From assembly GCA_045226335.1 (NCBI GenBank), contig JBGVCH010000013.1, positions 1 through 6,641 on the forward strand: a stretch of DNA of 6,641 nucleotides, written 5' to 3'. This document shows positions 1 to 6,231 of the stretch, piece after piece. The notes under the pieces were generated by a model. The model saw only the letters and a list, made by a program, of their open reading frames with translations, had not been told where the DNA came from and ran no database searches. Origin of the DNA: RUG11272 sp045226335. Its GTDB lineage: Bacteria; Bacillota; Clostridia; Christensenellales; Aristaeellaceae. How positions within the stretch are numbered: position 1 is the stretch's first letter; every line of letters begins with the position of its first letter. The translations under genes and the position numbers were made by a program.

Positions 1-1
1 C

Positions 2-706
2 TGCAAGCCCGGCGAGGACCTGGAGTGGTTCAACTACTGGCGCGGCTTCTGTCAGCAGTGGCTCCTGAGCCTGGGGATCAAGGAGGAAAACCTGCGGTTG
101 CGGGACCATGAGCCGGAAAAGCTGGCCTTCTACAGCAAGGCCACCACGGACTTCGAGTATCTGTTCCCCTTCGGCTGGGGCGAACTCTGGGGCGTGGCGG
201 ACCGCACGGACTACGACCTGACCCAGCACCAGCAGCACTCCGGCAAGTCCATGGAGTACCTGGATCCCATGACCGGCGAGCGCTTCGTGCCCTACTGCAT
301 CGAGCCCTCCCTGGGCGTGGACCGGGCCGTGCTGGCCTTCCTGTGCAACGCCTACGACGAGGAGGAGCTGGAGGGCGGGGACGTGCGCACGGTGCTGCAC
401 CTGCACCCGGCCCTGGCCCCCTACAAGGCGGCCGTGCTGCCCCTGCAGAAGAACAAGCTGGGCGGCCTGGCGGGCGAGATCCACGCGGAGCTCAGCAAGT
501 ACTTCCCCGTGGAGTACGACGAGACCGGCTCCATCGGCAAGCGCTACCGCCGCCAGGACGAGATCGGTACGCCCTTCGCCATCTGCGTGGACTTCGACAC
601 CGAGCCCACCGGCACCGTCACCGTCCGGGACCGCGACACCATGCAGCAGGAGCGCGTGGCCGTGGCGGACCTGCGGAAGTACATCGAGGACCGGATGGCG
701 TTCTGA
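2..706 (+). CDS. glyS: Glycyl-tRNA synthetase, single-chain (alpha2) type, 3' part
   Basis: This enzyme charges tRNA-Gly with glycine using ATP in the cytoplasm. The reading frame is open from the window edge, so the N-terminus lies upstream; 234 codons are visible. The core section reads FGWGELWGVADRTDYDL followed by HSGKSMEYLD, typical of the eukaryote/Firmicutes-like homodimeric GlyRS rather than the alpha/beta two-gene form. Class II motif 3 is seen at about residues 101-108 of the visible part (EPSLGVDR), with the arginine that contacts ATP. The last ~110 residues match the anticodon-binding domain, including PLQKNKLGGLA and a DEIGTPFAICVD segment. An in-frame TTG at 98 is not the start, because conserved sequence continues upstream of it. 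The gene ends just before a strong terminator, so it closes its transcription unit. The family assignment is firm; the symbol follows common usage for this type. Confidence 0.96.
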   Translation, partial: CKPGEDLEWFNYWRGFCQQWLLSLGIKEENLRLRDHEPEKLAFYSKATTDFEYLFPFGWGELWGVADRTDYDLTQHQQHSGKSMEYLDPMTGERFVPYCIEPSLGVDRAVLAFLCNAYDEEELEGGDVRTVLHLHPALAPYKAAVLPLQKNKLGGLAGEIHAELSKYFPVEYDETGSIGKRYRRQDEIGTPFAICVDFDTEPTGTVTVRDRDTMQQERVAVADLRKYIEDRMAF

Positions 707-721
707 TCCGACCATTCAACA

Positions 722-768
722 GCAAAAGACCTGCCGTGAGGGCGTCGTTCCCGCGGCAGGTCTTTTGC
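722..768. terminator. Bidirectional rho-independent terminator
   Basis: A perfect 15-bp inverted repeat (GCAAAAGACCTGCCG at 722-736, its complement at 754-768) encloses a 17-nt loop. The GC core of the stem is flanked by AAAA on the left and TTTT on the right, so a transcript from either strand ends in a hairpin plus U-run. It starts 16 nt after the glyS stop codon. It lies about 145 nt beyond the stop of the convergent S41 peptidase gene, so it can serve both units. The inner loop can add a GGG/CCC pairing (740-742 with 750-752). Confidence 0.85.
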
Positions 769-913
769 GTGGGACACTTTTCTCTCTTAAGAATGCTGAG
801 TACATAAGATGGGATTTCGAGGCCTGCGGGCCTCGACCAGGGCTTTCCGATCGCCCTGGACCTTCGGGTACATGCCCTCACTTGACTTGCATTTCTTACT
901 GAGAACAGTATGA
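769..913. other. Convergent intergenic spacer, no gene seen
   Basis: This stretch separates the terminator from the stop of the minus-strand peptidase gene. It is visibly less GC-rich than the flanking genes and no reading frame in it has a credible start and ribosome binding site. Frames that cross it run out of, or into, neighbouring genes. The only structure I see is a pair of adjacent hairpins at 818-859, listed separately. It is probably the 3' untranslated region of the minus-strand unit. Confidence 0.6.
818..859. repeat. Two tandem perfect hairpins in the spacer
   Basis: The first inverted repeat is CGAGGCC (818-824), a 4-nt loop, and GGCCTCG (829-835). One base later comes CCAGGGC (837-843), a 9-nt loop, and GCCCTGG (853-859). 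Both stems are 7 bp and perfect. Neither is followed by a U-run on either strand, so they are not simple terminators. They lie in the inferred 3' untranslated region of the minus-strand unit. They could protect the mRNA 3' end, form part of a small RNA, or belong to a dispersed repeat; the sequence alone does not decide. Confidence 0.5.
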
Positions 914-1831
914 TCATTCATCGGCGGCCGCGATGTCCGGGGCGATGCCTTTGCCGATGAACTCCGTCCCGTCCAGCAGCCGGTAGCCGACGGAGACCAC
1001 CTGGGCGCGGCCGCCGCAGCGCAGCCGGACGTGGTACGGCGTGCCGGTGGACCCAAAGGTGGGTTCGCCGATCAGGGTCCCGCGGCCGCTGGACCGGAAC
1101 ATGGCGGCGAAATCTTCCGCGGCGGACATGGTGCGCCTGGAGATCAGGATGTGCAGGGGGCCCTGCCACAGGGCGGTGCCGTCTTCCGAACCCCAGGTGT
1201 CCGTGTAGGTTTCATAGGCCATATGCCTTGCCAAGGTCCGGGCCTCTTCGAAATCTTCCTCTTTCAGGAGGCCGTCCCGGATGTACTGCCGGGCGCGCTC
1301 GTCGCTGTACCCCGCCAGCAGGCTTGCGCTGGCGACGTCAACGGCGTTGTGCGCCTGCGTCCATTTCTGGCAGCCGTGGAACACGCCGGAGATGAACAAC
1401 TGAGCCACGCTGGCCGCGTAGAAGGTGTTTCCGCCGATGTTGTCCCGGATGTCCAGCCGCACCAGGGAGAGAGCCGGGGAGGCCTCCAGCAGCGACCGCA
1501 CATAGGGCGCGTGATCGTGCAGGAACTCATTCAGCCGGACGGTGAGCACGCCGTCCGCGAGGGTCGAGGAGGGCGGCTCCGGCGGGACAAAGGGCGGCTT
1601 GTCCCGAAAGGGAGCCGGCGGGATGTACTTTGTGTGGCCGTCCTCCAGACTGTCCAGGAACTGCGAGAGAAGCCGGTGAAAGGTGGCTTCGTCACAGCCC
1701 AGCAGCAGTTTTTCCAGGTATTCGCGGTATAGCTCGTCCCAGTCGAAGGCCAGGCGCCCGAAGTACGGGAAGACCTCTTTCACCGCGGCCCAGACAGCGG
1801 ACAGGTCAAAGATCATATCAGCCTGATTCAT
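914..1831 (-). CDS. S41-family (C-terminal processing/tail-specific-type) peptidase, cytoplasmic
   Basis: A 305-residue protein with S41 serine-peptidase signatures in order. These are EDGHTKY at 63-69 (the family's DGHT motif, His66), DIRDNIGGN at 127-135 (the position of the usual D-R-N-G-G-G oxyanion segment), TMSAAEDF with the likely nucleophile Ser236, then LIGEPTFGSTGTP and a C-terminal DGTEFIGKGIAPDI. I see no signal peptide, membrane segment or PDZ domain, so it probably acts in the cytosol. No lysine stands about 25 residues after the serine, as in the Ser-Lys dyad of CtpA; His66 is a candidate partner, which is inference. The start at 1831 is chosen because AAGGAG lies 9 nt upstream and the family-like sequence begins there. 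The frame is open further upstream to 2026, but that part overlaps the preceding gene and reads as Arg/Pro/Gly-rich shadow sequence. The gene begins 20 nt after the GyrI-like gene and is probably co-transcribed. Substrate unknown. Confidence 0.92.
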   Translation of the reverse strand: MNQADMIFDLSAVWAAVKEVFPYFGRLAFDWDELYREYLEKLLLGCDEATFHRLLSQFLDSLEDGHTKYIPPAPFRDKPPFVPPEPPSSTLADGVLTVRLNEFLHDHAPYVRSLLEASPALSLVRLDIRDNIGGNTFYAASVAQLFISGVFHGCQKWTQAHNAVDVASASLLAGYSDERARQYIRDGLLKEEDFEEARTLARHMAYETYTDTWGSEDGTALWQGPLHILISRRTMSAAEDFAAMFRSSGRGTLIGEPTFGSTGTPYHVRLRCGGRAQVVSVGYRLLDGTEFIGKGIAPDIAAADE

Positions 1832-1840
1832 ATCAACGCC

Positions 1841-1846
1841 CTCCTT
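1841..1846 (-). promoter_or_regulatory. Ribosome binding site fixing the S41 peptidase start
   Basis: Reading the minus strand, AAGGAG (continuing as AAGGAGGG) lies in the 20-nt gap between the GyrI-like stop codon and the ATG at 1831. It decides for this start over upstream in-frame codons that would lie inside the preceding gene. Confidence 0.8.
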
Positions 1847-1851
1847 GAGGC

Positions 1852-2313
1852 TTACAGCCGGCGGACCGGGAAGAGTATGTACTCCTTGCCGGTCAGGGGA
1901 CAGGTGTATTCCTGGACGGCGGCGGCCAGGGGGGTGTTTTGCGCTTTCAGGTAGTCCAGCATGGCGTTGAAGGTGTTCTCGTCCTCGTGCTCCACCCGCA
2001 GGGATTCGAGGGCGGGGACGACCCACTTGACCCAGCCCTCCGGGGGCTCGGCGTCATCCCGGACCTCCGCGCCGGCCAGGTACAGCCCGCGGCTGAAGTC
2101 GTCCCAGGGCCGGAAGGACCGGGACATGTCGGTCATAGCGCCCCAGAGGCCCGCCAGGTTTCCCCGGTCATCCCGCTTGGCCAGGTGCGCGATCTCGCCG
2201 AAATGGGCGTTGGCCTCCTGCCACAGCCGCTGCACGAAGCCGGCGCCGTCCTCGGTGGAGCCTTCCTTCCCGATGACCGCGAAGGCCGGCTTGCTGATCC
2301 GTTCAATGTTCAT
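1852..2313 (-). CDS. GyrI-like effector-binding domain protein (stand-alone)
   Basis: A 153-residue protein that matches the stand-alone GyrI-like/AraC-effector-binding fold. It starts MNIERISKPAFAVIGKEGST, and the domain is the whole protein. Family-like landmarks are LWGAMTDMSRSF at 56-67, GLYLAGAEV at 76-84, the KWVVPALESLRVEHE strand region at 96-110, and a C-terminal CPLTGKEYILFPVRRL. No DNA-binding helix-turn-helix is attached, so it is not a complete AraC- or MerR-type regulator. Known relatives bind small hydrophobic or cationic molecules, and some GyrI-like proteins hydrolyse cyclopropanoid toxins; whether this one does either is not visible. The ATG at 2313 has AGGAGG at 2326-2331, 12 nt upstream, a slightly long spacing. 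It lies 48 nt after the GH5 gene with no hairpin between, and 20 nt before the peptidase, so the three probably share a transcript. Confidence 0.88.
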   Translation of the reverse strand: MNIERISKPAFAVIGKEGSTEDGAGFVQRLWQEANAHFGEIAHLAKRDDRGNLAGLWGAMTDMSRSFRPWDDFSRGLYLAGAEVRDDAEPPEGWVKWVVPALESLRVEHEDENTFNAMLDYLKAQNTPLAAAVQEYTCPLTGKEYILFPVRRL

Positions 2314-2361
2314 TTTTCGCTTTATCCTCCTGTCTCTTTGGGCATGTAAGGAAATTGCGGT

Positions 2362-3588
2362 TCAGTCGTAGTCCGCGTACCGCTTGGGGTCCGCGTTGTA
2401 TTCCCCCACCACGACCGGCGCGCCGAAGTGTTCGGACCAGCGATGATACGACCGGAACTCCGTCCGCAGGGCGGCGGCGTAGGCGTCGGTCCAGCGGGCG
2501 GTCATCTTCGTCCAGGTGGCGGTGGTCCAGGTGAAGGCCTGGGGATCGTAGTTGTGGACCGTGATGAGCAGGTGGTTTTCCGCGCTGTCCTCCGGAAGCG
2601 TGAAGCGGTTGAAGTTCCCCTCCGCGCCGCCGCCGGCGTAGGTCATCAGGATCAGGTTGCGCCGGGCGTTGTTGCCGCCGGTGGCCCGGACCGTGTCCAC
2701 AAAGAGCTGGTTCCAGGCGTTGATCCACTTCGCGGCCAGGATGTCGGGCGCGTTCCAGTTGTTGCGGCCGTCCAGCACCTCGTTCATGCTCTCGAAGAGC
2801 AGCCGCTCGTCGTAGCCCGCGAACTCCTCCGCGATCTGGGTCCAGACGGAGGCAAACCGGCTGCCGTAGGTGATGCAGGAGGTCTCGGTGGCCTCGATCC
2901 AGCCGTTCTCGCCGCCGTCGTGGTGGAGGTTGATGATGCAGTAGACGCCGCGGCTGTAAAAGTAATCCACCACCTCGTGCACCCGGGCCATCCACAGGGG
3001 ATCGATCCGGTCCTCCGCGTCCAGGTGCTCCGCCCAGGTCACGGGGATGCGCACCGTGTTGAAGCCCAGGCCGATGACATAGTCCGCGATGGCCTGGGTG
3101 GTCTCGGGCTGGCCCCAGGCGGTCTCCCAGGCCCTGGGCAGCCGGTTCCCGCTGCGGTCCTTCGCGCCCCACTGCACGATCCAGCCCACCCGCCCCTGCG
3201 CGGCCTCGGTGATGTTGAAGCTGTTGGAATCGAGGGTGTTGCCCAGGTTGAAGCCTGGGCCGAAGTTCGCCGCGGCCTCGAAGGCGGTCTCCTCCTCAAA
3301 GACCGCGTCGTCCCCGCCGTTGCCGGGATCGGTGCGCTCCGGATAACAGCCCATGATGGCCTCCACATACTGTGGCCAGTTCACGGAGAGCGCCTTCCGG
3401 TTCACGTGGACGCTGCAGTCCCAGAGGATCACCGGGATGCCGTATTCCACCGCCAGGCCGTTGACGCAGGCGGCGTAGGCGGCCATGTCGGGCTCGTTCC
3501 AGACGGGCTCCTCCCCGGCGGCGGCGCCGATGCCCGCCAGCAGCGCGGCCGCCAGGACCAGGGCGGCCAGTCGTCTTCTCTGTCTCAT
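2362..3588 (-). CDS. Secreted GH5 glycoside hydrolase (cellulase-like), circularly permuted
   Basis: A 408-residue secreted enzyme, probably an endo-beta-glucanase or related hydrolase of plant cell-wall glucan or mannan. Residues 1-24 form a signal peptide (RQRRR, a Leu/Ala core, then AAA before GEE). The GH5 hallmarks are all present: GFNLGNTLD at 112-120 (strand 1), NTVRIPVTW with Arg180, INLHHDGG with His222/His223, ESMNE with acid/base Glu270, VHNY with His345/Tyr347, and VVVGEYN with nucleophile Glu396. The protein stops at residue 408, before the strand 8 and helix 8 that should follow. That missing part lies at the N-terminus, right after the signal peptide: EYGIPVILWD with Trp56, then VNRKALSVNWPQYVEAIMG at 62-80. 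The order is therefore strand 8, linker (about 83-100), strands 1-7. The ATG at 3588 has AGGAGG 8 nt upstream. The gene heads the minus-strand unit. No carbohydrate-binding module or dockerin is seen. The GH5 assignment is firm; exact substrate and subfamily are open. Confidence 0.95.
   Translation of the reverse strand: MRQRRRLAALVLAAALLAGIGAAAGEEPVWNEPDMAAYAACVNGLAVEYGIPVILWDCSVHVNRKALSVNWPQYVEAIMGCYPERTDPGNGGDDAVFEEETAFEAAANFGPGFNLGNTLDSNSFNITEAAQGRVGWIVQWGAKDRSGNRLPRAWETAWGQPETTQAIADYVIGLGFNTVRIPVTWAEHLDAEDRIDPLWMARVHEVVDYFYSRGVYCIINLHHDGGENGWIEATETSCITYGSRFASVWTQIAEEFAGYDERLLFESMNEVLDGRNNWNAPDILAAKWINAWNQLFVDTVRATGGNNARRNLILMTYAGGGAEGNFNRFTLPEDSAENHLLITVHNYDPQAFTWTTATWTKMTARWTDAYAAALRTEFRSYHRWSEHFGAPVVVGEYNADPKRYADYD
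3343..3510 (-). other. Relocated strand 8/helix 8 segment of the GH5 barrel
   Basis: Residues 27-82 of the GH5 protein read like the C-terminal end of an ordinary GH5 enzyme. They contain an amphipathic stretch (MAAYAACVNGLAVEYGIP), the strand-8 motif VILWD (usually WWD, the Trp stacking under the substrate), and the closing NRKALSVNWPQYVEAIM helix. It sits before strand 1 instead of after strand 7. From Glu396 to the C-terminus is 12 residues, and from the mature N-terminus to Trp56 about 30. Joining the ends gives roughly 40 residues between nucleophile and Trp, the spacing expected of an unpermuted GH5. Confidence 0.82.
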
Positions 3589-3686
3589 GCCGTTTTCCTC
3601 CTGATTTCGTTCGGACCATGGTGATCTGATTCTGCGGGCCGGGCAAAAACTCCTGCTTTCACGGAAGATCCCGCGGCGGTTGACGG

Positions 3687-3715
3687 TTGTTTTCTGCCGG
3701 ATGATATGGTATGAT
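3687..3715 (+). promoter_or_regulatory. Candidate extended -10 promoter for the deaminase-GNAT unit
   Basis: TATGAT at 3710-3715 matches the sigma-70/sigma-A -10 box at five of six positions and is preceded by TG at 3707-3708, the extended -10 form. Exactly 17 nt upstream is a weak -35, TTGTTT (3687-3692). A better-looking TTGACG at 3680-3685 has too long a spacing (24 nt) for this -10. Transcription would start near 3722, giving about 40 nt of leader before the ATG at 3763. Confidence 0.5.
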
Positions 3716-3749
3716 GCAATCGATGGATGAGCAGCAAAAAAGACCGGAG

Positions 3750-3755
3750 AAGGAG
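3750..3755 (+). promoter_or_regulatory. Ribosome binding site fixing the deaminase start
   Basis: AAGGAG, 7 nt before the ATG at 3763. An in-frame ATG at 3727 is only about 5 nt after the predicted transcription start and has no such site, and its 12 extra residues (Arg/Lys-rich) look like translated leader. The start at 3763 is preferred. Confidence 0.7.
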
Positions 3756-3762
3756 AGAGACG

Positions 3763-6231
3763 ATGATCTTCTTTCAGCGGTTTTATCTGGACCGGGAAAA
3801 GGACATGGCGGTGGAGCTGTGGATGGACGGGCAGCGGATGCTCTATGTGATCCGGACCCCCAACCACAACACGGGGAACCTCATCAGCAACCTGGCAGCG
3901 CTGTGCGGCATGGAGACTTCCGAGGACGAGAACGGCCTGAAGGTCATCCGGGGGGAAGTCCCCTGCTATTTTGACGGCGACAACCGGCAGGTCTACATCC
4001 TCCGCCTGGGCAACACCAAGGTGGCCAACATCTTCCCGGACGGCCGCGTGGAGCTGAAGGCCTCTGTCCCGGCCATCTCGAAGACCCTCATGAGCCAGAC
4101 CAAGGATTACCACCTGGGCATCGAGAAGACCATCGTCAAGACCTACATCCGCCGGGAGTGCAAGTTCCGCACGGATCTCCACACCCACATGAACGGGAAC
4201 CTGCCCCCGGACATCCTCATCGCCCTGGGGATCGTGCACCAGATCCGCTACCCCTATTACTACATCAAGAAGCTGGGCCTGCGGTGCAACCTGGAGCAGA
4301 TCGCCCGGCTGGAGACGGCCCGACTGGACGCGGCGGCCAACCTGGGGGAGACCACCCTGACGGGGCGGTACCGGGAGCGCCGCATCGACGACCTGACCTT
4401 CATCAACTTCGCGGACCTGATCCTGGGCAACCCCGGAGACGCCGCCTTCAACATCGGGCGGATCCGCAACTCCCTGACCATCTCCAAGGACGGCCAGGCG
4501 GTGTTCGCGGACCTGGAGAAGGTGTACCTGTACCGCTACGTCTTCACCCGGGGCGTTCCGGCGGAGGAGCGCTTCAGCGGCATCAGCATCGCGGGCATCC
4601 CGGACCCGGACGTCCGGGACCTGGCCGCCCGGATGCAGCGGGACCGGGATGACGACCGCTACCGCCGCAACACCCTGTACCAGGACCTGCTGCTGTGGAT
4701 CGCCCGGGAGTACCGGCGCCACGGCATCACCTACGCGGAGATCACCGACACCGCCCTGCTGAACCGGGCGGAGGTGCCGGCGCGGCTGCGGCAGATCCAC
4801 GAGATCATGCCCTCCGTGACCCGGGAGACCGGGGTGGTGCTGCGCTTCCTGGCGGGCATCCGGCGGATCCCCCTGACCATCGTCCGGGACCGGGTGACCC
4901 CCAACGATTACCTGGCGGACAATCTGCGCTGCCTGCTGGGCATCGCCGCGGACCCCTATGTGGCGGGAAGCGACATCATCGGCGAGGAAATCAACGACAT
5001 CCTGGAGATCCGGAACGTCATCCGGGAACTGACGGAGATCGCCGGGGCGCATCCGGGGTTCGTGATCCGCATCCACGCCGGGGAGAACGACAGCCTCCGG
5101 GACAACGTGGCCAACGCCATCCGCTGCGTCCAGGAAGCCCTGAAGCCGGGGCAGCCCATGCCCCCGGTCCGCCTGGGCCACGGCCTGTACACCTGCGACC
5201 TGCGCAGCGCCAAGGGCAAAAAGCTCCTGGAGGACATGCGGCACTGCGGCATCACCCTGGAGTTCCAGATCACCTCCAACGTGCGGCTGAACAACCTGAG
5301 CCACCTGGAGCGCCACCCCCTGCGGCAGTACCTGCGGGCCGGCGTGCGCTGCGTGCAGGGCACAGACGGCGGCGCGCTGTACGGCACCAACTCCATCGAC
5401 GAGGAGCTGAGCCTCGAAAAGCTGCTGGGCCTGACGGACGGGGACCTGCGCCGCATGAAGGAGGCGGAGGACGACATCCTGGCGGAGAGCCTGCGGGTCT
5501 TTGAGGCCAAGCGGGAGGATTTCCGCGCCCGCTGCCCCGGGGGAGACGCGGAGCTGTACTACCACCGCCTGCTGGAGGAGGGGGACGCCCCGGCCCGGCT
5601 CCTGTGGAAGGAATCCGGCAAGGTCAGCGCGGAGAAGGCCCTGGCGGCCTCCCTGGCGCCGCTGCCGGAGGGGCCGGTCCCCATCGTGCTGGCGGGGGGC
5701 AGCTTCAACAACAGCGCCCACCGGACCCTGCTGCGGCAGGAGGACTGCGCATTCATCGACGCGCTGCTGGCCGGGGCGGATCCGGAGCGGGTCTGCTTCG
5801 TGGTGGGCCACACCCTGGCGGCCCAGGAGGGCTATCTGGTCCGGAAGGCCGCCGGGCGCTTCCGGGTCTTTGCCATCGTCCCCAGCCAGCTGACCCGGGG
5901 CCAGTGCGCCCGCCTGGCCGCCGCCGGCGTGGGGGTCCTGGTGTCCATCGAGAGCTCCGGCATGGGCCTGTACAAGAGCTTTGCCTACGAGATCTTCAAC
6001 CGCAGACCCTCCGCCCTGCTGGCCTTCGACGGCAATTCCGCCGCCCTGAACCTGATCCAGGAGGCCAGGAACGGCAAGCGGAAGTGCCTGATCTGCATCA
6101 ACCCCAGGTCCCGGGGCCTGGCCGCCAAGGCCCGGATGCTGGAGGGCTATGTCCGCCCGCTGCAGGACCCGGAGGGGATCCTGCGCAGGCTGGAGGAGCT
6201 GGCGAAGGGGGACGGAACGACCACGGTTTGA
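3763..6231 (+). CDS. Adenosine/AMP-deaminase-like hydrolase fused to a Rossmann-like (SLOG-like?) domain
   Basis: An 822-residue protein with no signal peptide, presumably cytosolic. Residues 1-135 are a beta-rich region I do not recognise. The amidohydrolase core follows: DLHTHMNG (His140, His142 metal ligands), AGSDIIGEE at 401-409 (cf. the GIDLAGDE substrate-side motif), RIHAGEN (ligand His438, catalytic Glu441), RLGHG (catalytic His473), EFQITSN at 500-506, and QGTDGG (metal ligand Asp535). The gap between the first and third motifs is about 95 residues longer than in ordinary adenosine deaminase, pointing to an insertion near 145-310. Gly536 replaces the second Asp of the usual TDD. Residues 638-800 form an alternating strand/helix domain: PIVLAGGSF, VCFVVGHT, RVFAIVP, GVLVSIESSGMG, and LLAFDGNSAALNLIQEA, which recalls SLOG/LOG-type nucleotide-binding folds (inference). 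Likely reaction: hydrolytic deamination of an adenine-type nucleoside or nucleotide, unproven. A GNAT gene follows 12 nt later. RADAR RdrB is another large deaminase-like protein, but no partner ATPase gene is visible here. Confidence 0.88.
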   Translation: MIFFQRFYLDREKDMAVELWMDGQRMLYVIRTPNHNTGNLISNLAALCGMETSEDENGLKVIRGEVPCYFDGDNRQVYILRLGNTKVANIFPDGRVELKASVPAISKTLMSQTKDYHLGIEKTIVKTYIRRECKFRTDLHTHMNGNLPPDILIALGIVHQIRYPYYYIKKLGLRCNLEQIARLETARLDAAANLGETTLTGRYRERRIDDLTFINFADLILGNPGDAAFNIGRIRNSLTISKDGQAVFADLEKVYLYRYVFTRGVPAEERFSGISIAGIPDPDVRDLAARMQRDRDDDRYRRNTLYQDLLLWIAREYRRHGITYAEITDTALLNRAEVPARLRQIHEIMPSVTRETGVVLRFLAGIRRIPLTIVRDRVTPNDYLADNLRCLLGIAADPYVAGSDIIGEEINDILEIRNVIRELTEIAGAHPGFVIRIHAGENDSLRDNVANAIRCVQEALKPGQPMPPVRLGHGLYTCDLRSAKGKKLLEDMRHCGITLEFQITSNVRLNNLSHLERHPLRQYLRAGVRCVQGTDGGALYGTNSIDEELSLEKLLGLTDGDLRRMKEAEDDILAESLRVFEAKREDFRARCPGGDAELYYHRLLEEGDAPARLLWKESGKVSAEKALAASLAPLPEGPVPIVLAGGSFNNSAHRTLLRQEDCAFIDALLAGADPERVCFVVGHTLAAQEGYLVRKAAGRFRVFAIVPSQLTRGQCARLAAAGVGVLVSIESSGMGLYKSFAYEIFNRRPSALLAFDGNSAALNLIQEARNGKRKCLICINPRSRGLAAKARMLEGYVRPLQDPEGILRRLEELAKGDGTTTV

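Larger units (their letters stand above)
3589..3762. other. Divergent intergenic region
   Basis: This region separates the minus-strand GH5 unit from the plus-strand deaminase-like unit. It holds a good plus-strand promoter candidate (3687-3715) and both ribosome binding sites. On the minus strand, TATCAT (3701-3706) is a possible -10 box lying within the plus-strand promoter spacer, but I see no matching -35 for it, so the GH5 promoter is not resolved. A small palindrome ACCATGGT (3615-3622) lies in the GH5 leader and may be chance. Confidence 0.5.

Noticed and set aside
1832..2026. Upstream extension of the S41 peptidase frame to an ATG at 2026.
   Set aside because: It would overlap the GyrI-like gene and translates to Arg/Pro/Gly-rich shadow sequence; the ATG at 1831 has a good ribosome binding site.
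2362..3588. Reading the GH5 gene as an ordinary enzyme with a truncated C-terminus and an unrelated N-terminal domain.
   Set aside because: The N-terminal segment carries the very motifs the C-terminus lacks (strand 8 Trp-Asp and the closing helix), and no GH5-like sequence follows the stop codon in any frame before the next gene.
3615..3622. Palindrome ACCATGGT in the GH5 leader as an operator.
   Set aside because: Eight bases with no second copy or extended dyad; easily chance.
2428..3624. A 398-codon plus-strand frame opposite the GH5 gene.
   Set aside because: It is rich in Gly, Val, Arg and Pro without domain motifs, a codon-bias shadow of the GH5 gene, which has all its catalytic motifs on the minus strand.
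3763..6231. Assignment of the deaminase-like gene as RdrB of a RADAR anti-phage system.
   Set aside because: No RdrA-type ATPase gene is next to it: upstream is the divergent GH5 gene and downstream a GNAT. Size and deaminase fold alone are not enough. Left as an analogy only.
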